From Pseudopedobacter sp037968815 (GTDB lineage: Bacteria > Bacteroidota > Bacteroidia > Sphingobacteriales > Sphingobacteriaceae): a stretch of 64,000 nt of DNA. The number at the start of each line of letters is the position of its first letter. Within the stretch, counting starts at the first letter, position 1. Of the stretch, positions 58,101 through 64,000 are shown piece after piece. A model generated the notes under the pieces. It saw only the letters and a list, made by a program, of their open reading frames with translations. It made no database searches and had not been told where the DNA came from. The translations under genes were made by a program, and so were the position numbers. The stretch spans positions 1-64,000 of the forward strand of contig JBBKWF010000013.1 of assembly GCA_037968815.1 (NCBI GenBank). The letters are read 5' to 3'.

Positions 58101-60732
58101 TAATACTGCTGTCACTTTCAAAGTAAAAGTAGTAGATGACCTAACAGGCATCGCATCAATAGGGAATATAGCAACGGTAACCGATCCAACAGATCCGGGC
58201 AATCCGCAAACACCAACAGTACCACCTGTACCTACAGATCAACTGCGCAAATTCAGCAGTACAAAAACCGTAAGCGGCTTAAATGTGAACAGCAAGATTG
58301 AAGCCGGCTCAGAATTGACCTATGCCATCAATGTGGTAAATGACGGAAACGTGAGCTTAGATAATATAGCCGTTTCAGATGTGATACCAACGGGAACAAC
58401 TTATGTTGCAGGAAGTGCAGACAACGGAGGTGTACTAACAGCGAACACCCTAAACTGGACGGTAGATATTCCGGTGACAGGAAACATTAACATCACTTTT
58501 AAAGTAAAAGTAGCATATGACCTAACAGGCATCGCATCAATAGGGAATATAGCAACGGTAACCGATCCAACAGACCCGGGTAATCCGCAAACACCAACAG
58601 TACCACCAGTACCTACAGATCAACTGCGCAAGTTTAGCAGTACAAAAACGGTAAGCGGTCTAAATGTGAACAGTGAGATTGAAGCAGGCTCAGAACTGAT
58701 TTATACCATCAATGTGGTAAACGAAGGAAATGTGAGCTTAGATAATATAACCGTTTCGGATGTGATACCAACAGGAACAACTTATGTTGTAGGTAGCGCA
58801 GACAATGGAGGGACGTTGACAGGAAATATCCTAAACTGGACATTGGCTACTATTCCGGTAACAGGTAATGTTAGTGTCACTTTCAAAGTAAAAGTAGCAG
58901 ATGACTTAACTGGAATTGCTTCTATAGGAAATATAGCAACGGTAACCGATCCAACAGATCCGGGCAATCCGCAAACACCGACAGTACCACCAGTACCGAC
59001 AGATCAAACAGGTAATTTTACCGTAAGTAGCACAGTTGTTAGTAGCGGTTTAAATGGAAGCGCAAACCCAAATGATCAATTGACTTATACGATTACCGTT
59101 AATAATACGGGTAATACAGCCCTAATTAATGCCAATATTAATGATGCACTTCCTGCTCATACTTCTTATGTATCAGTAGGAAACGGTGGAACATATAGTT
59201 CTATCAGCCAAAATTTCAATTTTATCATTCCTATTATTCCGGTAGGAGGCTCAGAAATGGTTAGTTTCATTGTAAAAGCAGATCAAAACTTGCAAGGCGT
59301 TGCCACTATTGATAATGAAGCGATAGTACTTGCAAATGCAATTACAAAAAACACTACTGCAGGTATAGCTGTAGTTTGTCCAACAAAAACAGTAGAACTT
59401 GTGGATGTAAATGGAGAAACAGACGGAAATATATGTTTTCCAGTTAGCGGGACCGTAATTATTAAAGCAAGCACTGCAGGATTAAGTCACCCAGTTTATT
59501 ATTTATATAAAGCAAATGTATTAGTAGAAAGTAATTCTACTGGATTATTTACGGTAAGTGTGATTGCTGGTCAAAGCTATACTTATAGCTTAGCAGTGAG
59601 TGCTGACGGCTATTGTGAAACCTTAGCTCCGCAACGTAAAGAATTGATATTTGCGATTAGTGAACTACCTACCGCTCCAGATGTAATGGCAAACCAAGTA
59701 GTTTCTTGTGGGGGACAGCCAGTTGTACTGTCCGTAGCGAATGCAAAAGCGGGTTATACTTATAACTGGTACAGCACCCCAAGTGGAGGTGTATTAGCAG
59801 GAAGTGGTATTAACTTCACTACTCCAGTAATCAATACAAATACCAGTTATTATGTAGAAGCCGTAAACACGACGTCTTGTGTTAGTCCAACAAGAACAGA
59901 GGTAGCGGTTAGTATGGGGACTTTACCTCAAAAACCGGTATCGCTAAGTTTAAATAACGGGCCAATGTGTTCAGGCACAGGAGCTGTTTTATCTGTAGAT
60001 CAGCCTGACCCTAACTTAAATTATGAGTGGTACACTCAAGCAAGTGGAGGAACTTCATTAGGTAGCGGAGTAACATATACTACTGCAGGATTGACAAGTT
60101 CATCTATGTTTTATGTTGAGAGTGTTTCTAAAACCAGTGGGTGTGTAAGCTTAGCTAGAACGTCAATAAGTGTAGCGCCACTACCAGTTCTTGATATTCC
60201 AGTGATAACCGTTGCTGACGCAACGATTAACAGTGTTACGTTTTCTTGGCCAGCGGTAAATCATGCCAGTGGTTATGAAATGTCTATGGATAACGGGTTG
60301 ACTTGGAATTGGGCACCTTCTACTCAAACATCATATACTGCTACAGGCCTTAAGCCAGATCAGAGTGTGACCATTATGGCCAGAAGTGTAGGGGTAATTG
60401 GATGTCAGAACAGCTTAAGTGCGGCTCCAGTAACTGGAAAGACTACTAATCCTTTAGGTAATCAAGTTTATATTCCTAATGCATTTACACCTAATAATGA
60501 TGGAAATAACGATTATTTCTTAGTGTATGGTAATACCATCTCGCAAATTAAAATGAGAGTTTTCACGCAGTGGGGGCAGTTGATATTTGAATCAAGAGTG
60601 AAAGAAAATGGATGGGACGGAACATTTAAAGGTCAGATGCAACCGAACGGAGTATATGTTTACAGCATCGATTTAACTTTTAATGATGGTACTAAAACTC
60701 ATAAAGACGGTACAGTAACCATTTTGAGATAA
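55144..60732 (+). CDS. Giant SprB-like adhesin with DUF11 repeats and T9SS-type C-terminus
   Basis: An 1862-residue exported protein. The signal peptide ends near residue 31 (LVLFTACLNSTVSA, then QVQR). Residues about 32-380 hold two halves of an unassigned beta domain with long Gly/Asn loops; 380-655 are Ig-like domains (GSTYRWFDAPQGG, SYQWYKNGILLPGE). Five near-identical DUF11 repeats of about 127-128 residues occupy 657-1288, with a diverged sixth to about 1410. More Ig-like and a fibronectin-like domain follow. The C-terminus (about 1774-1862) is a gliding-associated sorting domain: YIPNAFTPNNDGNNDYFLVY, then GWDGTFKGQMQPNGVYVY. It is secreted by T9SS to the surface. SprF and OmpA genes follow. 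Confidence 0.92.
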   Translation: MRNIFTHCSTLKKLLFCLVLFTACLNSTVSAQVQRFMANDAQKSSDDYLAIIIKAGYVDQKDNATDGNLQTYANLSSTNVKVLGLTVGGKAVLRLRFTGADKPAIGDPVTVKLGLGGDLLTALGGIKLQAIKGTGNSSGNGNEVGPTYTGSSLVNLISGENQIEFTFTPTVAYDGVKISLGDGTGVLSAGVLSQLKVYGAYFTKPANGIVCETPLDVLYGSTGNIAGGLNAVEDPYNAIDKNDGTRAFLRANVSALNSTYLRAVYPSTSKVGDSVKVILQQQGAGLLDVNLLASNLRLRTFLDQTQKETLALNNALLGLKLLTGSTNKYVLTYPTTLAFNQLQISLGDGLVNALSGLYVYELGRVAPTPIIDQSGLVNGALNVCEGSPVNIAVTNPEAGSTYRWFDAPQGGNEITSGLSNNGATFSPTGLTVGTHDFYVALYRNGCTDPASERDSIKVMINKSGAATDIVADGVSICLGATANLAAPTLTLPGSINLATFTWYFDANKTMPISTGTVGGVTYTINGDNSLKIEGLTASKTYYVSVQGEDVCESPAGALKAVTVTVNSVTTPIIDLAGTQTIGTGGDLILTATSANAVSYQWYKNGILLPGETAAVLTINNVSATDAGSYTVYAFGSTGCTSEQSTAAVISIGGFGTTKTVSGLNLGNKIEAGSELTYTITVNNTGSGALNNITVSDVIPTGTTYVAGSADNGGTLTGNILNWTIDIPIGTQKAVSFKVKVADDLTSIASIGNTATVTDPTDPGNPQTPTVPPVPTDQLRKFSSTKTVSGLNVNSKIEAGSELTYTINVVNEGNVSLDNIAVSDVIPTGTTYVVGSADNGGILTGNTLNWTLATIPVTGNVNITFKVKVADNLTGIASIGNIATVTDPTDPGNPQTPTVPPVPTDPLRKFSSTKTVSGLNVNSKIEAGSELTYTINVVNDGNVSLDNIAVSDVIPIGTSYVAGSADNGGVLIGNTLNWILATIPVTGNTAVTFKVKVVDDLTGIASIGNIATVTDPTDPGNPQTPTVPPVPTDQLRKFSSTKTVSGLNVNSKIEAGSELTYAINVVNDGNVSLDNIAVSDVIPTGTTYVAGSADNGGVLTANTLNWTVDIPVTGNINITFKVKVAYDLTGIASIGNIATVTDPTDPGNPQTPTVPPVPTDQLRKFSSTKTVSGLNVNSEIEAGSELIYTINVVNEGNVSLDNITVSDVIPTGTTYVVGSADNGGTLTGNILNWTLATIPVTGNVSVTFKVKVADDLTGIASIGNIATVTDPTDPGNPQTPTVPPVPTDQTGNFTVSSTVVSSGLNGSANPNDQLTYTITVNNTGNTALINANINDALPAHTSYVSVGNGGTYSSISQNFNFIIPIIPVGGSEMVSFIVKADQNLQGVATIDNEAIVLANAITKNTTAGIAVVCPTKTVELVDVNGETDGNICFPVSGTVIIKASTAGLSHPVYYLYKANVLVESNSTGLFTVSVIAGQSYTYSLAVSADGYCETLAPQRKELIFAISELPTAPDVMANQVVSCGGQPVVLSVANAKAGYTYNWYSTPSGGVLAGSGINFTTPVINTNTSYYVEAVNTTSCVSPTRTEVAVSMGTLPQKPVSLSLNNGPMCSGTGAVLSVDQPDPNLNYEWYTQASGGTSLGSGVTYTTAGLTSSSMFYVESVSKTSGCVSLARTSISVAPLPVLDIPVITVADATINSVTFSWPAVNHASGYEMSMDNGLTWNWAPSTQTSYTATGLKPDQSVTIMARSVGVIGCQNSLSAAPVTGKTTNPLGNQVYIPNAFTPNNDGNNDYFLVYGNTISQIKMRVFTQWGQLIFESRVKENGWDGTFKGQMQPNGVYVYSIDLTFNDGTKTHKDGTVTILR
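57094..59007 (+). repeat. Five tandem DUF11-coding repeats of about 384 bases
   Basis: Unit starts are at CTG 57475, 57859, 58243 and 58624, ending at 59007; the spacings are 384, 384, 381 and 384 bases. The first copy (about 57094-57474) is the most divergent. The linker TDPTDPGNPQTPTVPPVPTD is repeated in every unit. Near-identity at the DNA level indicates recent expansion or gene conversion. Confidence 0.92.
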
Positions 60733-60793
60733 GGTTCAGTGGGAATAAATCATCGCAAGAAAAGAACCCGATGATTTGGTCTATTAATAAAAT

Positions 60794-61795
60794 ATGAAAA
60801 TGAAAATTATAAAAATAAATATTGCATTACTACTTGTTTTGATTGTTGGCTCTAAGCAGGCTAATGCACAGATAGATCCGCATTTCTCTCAGTACTATGC
60901 TTATCCTCTTTTATTAAACCCAGCATTAACGGGTGTTGTAGATGGCGATTATCGAATAGGATTAAATGCAAAACAACAATGGGGGAATGTAAACAGTGGG
61001 TATTTAACAGGAGCCGCATCATTTGATATGGCCCCTGTTAAGCAGTTGGCTTTTGGTGCAACGGTAATTAATCAAAATGCTGGAGATTTAGATTTTAACT
61101 ATTTAAATGCATTAGCCTCTGCTTCTTATCGCTTAGTTGTGGGTAATAAGGGAAGTAGCATTTTAAATTTCGGATTACAACTTGGTTTGATTAATAAAAG
61201 TTTTGATAGCTCTAAATTGCGATTAGGAAGCCAGTTTGATCCAAGTTCAGGTTACAACCCAGGCTTTCCTTTAAACGAAAACTTCTCTTCTTCAAACTCT
61301 TTAATGCCAGATGTAAATGCAGGATTTATGTTTTTTGACGGTGCTTTAGACAAGAAAATAAATGTTTTTTTCGGAGGAAGTGTAGGACATCTTAATCGTC
61401 CTGTCGACGATTTCTTAGGTGAGTCCGTTCATATACCTATGAAGTTTACAGGTCATGGTGGAGCAAGGTATACCTTGAATCGTAATTTGAGCATTACCCC
61501 TAATGCTCTTTATATGAGACAAGGAACTGCTCACGAGATTTCTGCAGGAGCTTATGCAGAGATGATGTTAAACGCACAAGCCAACTTGTTGTTTGGCGCA
61601 AATTATAGAATGGATGATGCGGCTGTTGCTTATTTTGGGTTAAATATTAAAAATATGGTGATCGGCTTGAGCTACGATGTAAATACCTCATCTCTTAATC
61701 AGGCTACAAATTATAATGGAGGATTAGAACTTTCCCTAACATTTACCAGTCGTAAACAACTAATTGGGCCTAACTTCTTTTGTCCACGACTTTAA
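60794..61795 (+). CDS. PorP/SprF family type IX secretion membrane protein
   Basis: A 333-residue outer-membrane protein with a signal peptide (ALLLVLIVGSKQANA, then QIDPH). The start QIDPHFSQYYAYPLLLNPAL, then TGVVDGDYRIGLNAKQQWG is the PorP/SprF family signature, followed by a 14-strand-like barrel with MKFTGHGGARYTLNRNLSIT near 230. PorP/SprF proteins assist surface delivery of a neighbouring large T9SS cargo with a type-B C-terminal domain. It starts 62 bases after the adhesin, its likely client. Confidence 0.93.
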   Translation: MKMKIIKINIALLLVLIVGSKQANAQIDPHFSQYYAYPLLLNPALTGVVDGDYRIGLNAKQQWGNVNSGYLTGAASFDMAPVKQLAFGATVINQNAGDLDFNYLNALASASYRLVVGNKGSSILNFGLQLGLINKSFDSSKLRLGSQFDPSSGYNPGFPLNENFSSSNSLMPDVNAGFMFFDGALDKKINVFFGGSVGHLNRPVDDFLGESVHIPMKFTGHGGARYTLNRNLSITPNALYMRQGTAHEISAGAYAEMMLNAQANLLFGANYRMDDAAVAYFGLNIKNMVIGLSYDVNTSSLNQATNYNGGLELSLTFTSRKQLIGPNFFCPRL

Positions 61796-61814
61796 TTAAA
61801 TAAAATAAATAAAG

Positions 61815-63800
61815 ATGAGATCATTATATATAACTATTTTATTATTACTCAGCGCAAAACTTATTCAAGCTCAGTTTATTCCAGACTATAGAAGGGCGGC
61901 GGATGTTTACTTCGCAAATGAAGAATATTATGCAGCAGCAACATATTATAAAAAAGCATTATTCCCGAAAGGGGATAGCTTAGCTTTTAGTAAGCCTTAC
62001 GCTTTTGAACTTAATTCGGCTAAAGGCACCAATAAAAACTCTATAAGTAAAGAATATCTAGTTTATCAATTAGCAGAGGCAACACGGTTATATAAAGATT
62101 TTGGCGAAGCAGAAAAATGGTATAAGTTAGCCAGTAAATCTAACAACGGACAGTATCCAAAGGCTACTTTTTGGTATGCAGAAAGTTTAAGAGCAAACAA
62201 TAAGTTTGAGGAAGCAATTCTAATTTATCAGGAGTTTATTGACGCAAACGAAGGACAGAAAGAAGATATAGAAAAAGCTACTTTGAGCATCTTGAGCTGT
62301 AAGTTTGCACTCAATCAGATGCGTTCTCCAAGTATGGTGAGTATCCGTAAATTAAAAAGTCCAGTAAACTCAACAGGCTCTAACTATGCGCCATTATTAA
62401 AAGGGGATAAATTTTATTTCACTTCATCTAGACCTGTTGATATAGAAAGCGAAACCTATACTTTAAATAATACAGGCCATGTTAAAGTAAAGCAAAAAAA
62501 CACACCGTATTTAAATGGTATCTATGAACTTGAAGGTAAGCCTGAAAGCACAAGCATAGTTAAGCGTCTAAGCTTTGAAACAAATGCCGAATATGCAACA
62601 ACTGCTTTTAGTAAAGATGGCAGTACGATGTACTTTACCCGTTGGGTGAGTAAAGATAAAGAATATCAGGTTTTTTATATTGATAAAGTAGATGGTGAAT
62701 GGCAAGCTCCAGAGAAATTAGCAGGTGAGATTAATCTAAGAGGTTTTAATGCCATGCAACCATTTGTTACGGCCAATGGGAAGTTTTTGCTATTTTCTTC
62801 TAATAGACCTGGAGGGTTTGGTAAAAATGACATCTGGTATTGTACTCTAACTGCTAATGGTATGGTAGGTAACCCGATTAATCTTGGCAGTGAAATTAAT
62901 ACTGTTGAGGATGATGAAGCGCCTTACTATGATGTAGCAACTCAAAAGCTCTTGTTTAGTAGCAAGGGTAGGATTGGCTTAGGTGGTTTCGATTTTTACG
63001 AATCAACAGGCGATTTTACAAATTGGTCACCTGCCGTAAATATGGGTTATCCATTCAATTCATCTAAGGATGATTTATACTATACTCCAGCTGAAGAAAC
63101 AGGAGCTGGATACATTAGCTCTGATAGAGAGTCAACCTGTTGTTTAGAGCTTTTTTACATTAAAAAAGATAGAATAGCTGTAAATGGTGTTTTAATTAAC
63201 TGCGATAATGGGCAACCGCTTGAGGGAGTTACTGTAATTTATAAAGACTCGTTAGATACACAAGAGGTGAAAACTAAAGCTGACGGGTTTTATACTTTTG
63301 AGCTTGATGAACCCAAAGCATTTAGCTTAAGAGCAGAAAAGGATGGCTATTTCTCTAAAAACCTTAAATACCTAAAAGGAGATGTTTTGAAAGTAGACAC
63401 TCTTGTAAGTCCGGAATTATGCTTAAAACCGTTTGAAATCAAAAAACCAATCGTATTGAAAGATATCTATTATGATTTTAATAGCGCAAACTTACGTCCA
63501 GAGTCATTAGCAGATCTTAATGTTTTAGTTAGTATCATGAATGACAATCCGAAAGTCGAGATTGAGATTGGTTCACATACAGATGATTTAGGTTCAGATA
63601 AGTACAATAATGAGCTTTCTAAAAATAGGGCACAATCATGTGTTGACTACTTAATAGCCATGGGGGTTGCTACTGAAAGGATTGTTGCAAAAGGGTATGG
63701 AGAGAGTACACCTATTGCGCCTAATCAAATAGATGGTAAAGACAATCCTGAAGGAAGACAATTAAATAGAAGAACAGAATTTAAAGTAACTAAGAAGTAG
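61815..63800 (+). CDS. OmpA-family protein with TPR, PD40 and carboxypeptidase-regulatory domains
   Basis: A 661-residue exported protein (signal MRSLYITILLLLSAKLIQAQ). TPR-like helices (about 22-160: YAAATYYKKALFPKGDS, EAEKWYKLASKS), a PD40 beta-propeller (about 175-430: DKFYFTSSRPVDIE, FSKDGSTMYFTRW, LLFSSNRPGGFGKNDIWYC), a carboxypeptidase-regulatory-like domain (about 440-520: VNGVLINCDNGQPLEGVTVI) and an OmpA domain (about 545-661: VEIEIGSHTDDLGSDKYNNE, then NRRTEFKVT). The order matches the PorE/SprF-linked proteins that anchor T9SS parts to peptidoglycan. It starts 20 bases after the PorP/SprF gene and ends the operon. Confidence 0.93.
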   Translation: MRSLYITILLLLSAKLIQAQFIPDYRRAADVYFANEEYYAAATYYKKALFPKGDSLAFSKPYAFELNSAKGTNKNSISKEYLVYQLAEATRLYKDFGEAEKWYKLASKSNNGQYPKATFWYAESLRANNKFEEAILIYQEFIDANEGQKEDIEKATLSILSCKFALNQMRSPSMVSIRKLKSPVNSTGSNYAPLLKGDKFYFTSSRPVDIESETYTLNNTGHVKVKQKNTPYLNGIYELEGKPESTSIVKRLSFETNAEYATTAFSKDGSTMYFTRWVSKDKEYQVFYIDKVDGEWQAPEKLAGEINLRGFNAMQPFVTANGKFLLFSSNRPGGFGKNDIWYCTLTANGMVGNPINLGSEINTVEDDEAPYYDVATQKLLFSSKGRIGLGGFDFYESTGDFTNWSPAVNMGYPFNSSKDDLYYTPAEETGAGYISSDRESTCCLELFYIKKDRIAVNGVLINCDNGQPLEGVTVIYKDSLDTQEVKTKADGFYTFELDEPKAFSLRAEKDGYFSKNLKYLKGDVLKVDTLVSPELCLKPFEIKKPIVLKDIYYDFNSANLRPESLADLNVLVSIMNDNPKVEIEIGSHTDDLGSDKYNNELSKNRAQSCVDYLIAMGVATERIVAKGYGESTPIAPNQIDGKDNPEGRQLNRRTEFKVTKK

Positions 63801-63942
63801 AGAATGCTTACACTGTGGTTAAAATTTAATTTACATTGTGATAAAAAAGAGTTCTATCAGATTCTTTATGTCAGTCTCCTGATTGATATATTTATTCTTA
63901 TCATAATTTACACATTGATTTTCTCCTAAATTATAAATTTGT

Positions 63943-63983
63943 ATTACAGTCTGATTTACAAAATCAGACTGTAATTTATTTTG
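63943..63983 (+). terminator. Probable terminator of the adhesin operon
   Basis: ATTACAGTCTGATT (63943-63956) pairs perfectly with AATCAGACTGTAAT (63962-63975) around TACAA, followed by a T-rich run. It lies 143 bases after the OmpA gene stop, so another nearby role cannot be excluded. The rest of 63801-64000 is AT-rich and shows nothing else. Confidence 0.65.
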
Positions 63984-64000
63984 ACTTCTCCATCAGAAGG

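Noticed and set aside
57633..58967. Several minus-strand frames in the adhesin repeats
   Set aside because: They recur with the 384-base repeat and mirror the DUF11 coding sequence in the opposite strand; they are shadows.
57094..59007. CRISPR-like repeat array
   Set aside because: The repeat unit is 384 bases of coding sequence with no spacers.
1..64000. Insertion sequences, integrases, tRNA or rRNA genes
   Set aside because: No transposase or integrase frame and no tRNA-like cloverleaf was recognised by eye; a tRNA scan was not possible here.

Overview
The window is AT-rich chromosomal DNA from a member of the Bacteroidota, most likely Sphingobacteriaceae (Pedobacter-like). The evidence is gldC, PorP/SprF plus a gliding-type C-terminal sorting domain (type IX secretion), barrel proteins of the Bacteroidota TonB-receptor type, DUF2480, and repeated TAnnTTTG promoter boxes with few Shine-Dalgarno sequences. 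This is inference from gene content; no rRNA or tRNA gene is present to place it firmly.

Layout. 1-11 kb: the tail of a probably secreted protein, prfB (needs a programmed +1 frameshift, fully visible), an esterase, a SirB1-like protein, a methyltransferase, an AI-2E-type permease, a surface-antigen barrel, a deoxyhypusine-synthase homologue, an aminotransferase and an enoyl-CoA hydratase. 11.5-17.6 kb: a four-gene signalling locus (NtrC-type regulator, MASE3-like multi-PAS histidine kinase, single receiver, REC-PAS-kinase whose phospho-acceptor His is Asn). 17.7-21 kb: envelope proteins (barrel protein, permease, YtxH, holin-like, unknown). 21-28 kb: housekeeping genes accA, a receiver, pheT, a coiled-coil gene, zapA, a probable 6S RNA, and rny. 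28-39 kb: glutamate dehydrogenase, ccmD/ccmC/ccmB, gldC, a DEAD-box helicase, dihydroorotase, an OmpA lipoprotein, an SDR protein, a pseudo-receiver and an RlmI-like methyltransferase. 39-43 kb: a PpiD/SurA-like foldase, DUF2480 and DUF3108.

43.0-49.3 kb is the most unusual part: one tightly coupled operon behind a textbook Bacteroidota promoter (TTTG-N19-TAATTTTG). It encodes a PqqD-like protein, an HPr-kinase-like kinase, two family-2 glycosyltransferase genes (one with two catalytic domains), an ABC exporter and a DFD nucleotidyltransferase. The set resembles accessory genes of phosphorylated or glycosylated RiPP clusters such as paeninodin-type lasso peptides, but no cyclase, protease or precursor is visible. 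It is the best candidate for an undescribed system.

49.4-64 kb: an outer-membrane TonB-receptor-like barrel, a structured intergenic element, an 856-residue NACHT-like ATPase with an unusual N-terminal domain, and a SprB/SprF-like module: an 1862-residue adhesin with five near-identical DUF11 repeats, a PorP/SprF protein, and an OmpA/PD40 protein. Convergent gene pairs are usually separated by clear hairpin terminators. I saw no CRISPR array, insertion sequence, tRNA or rRNA.
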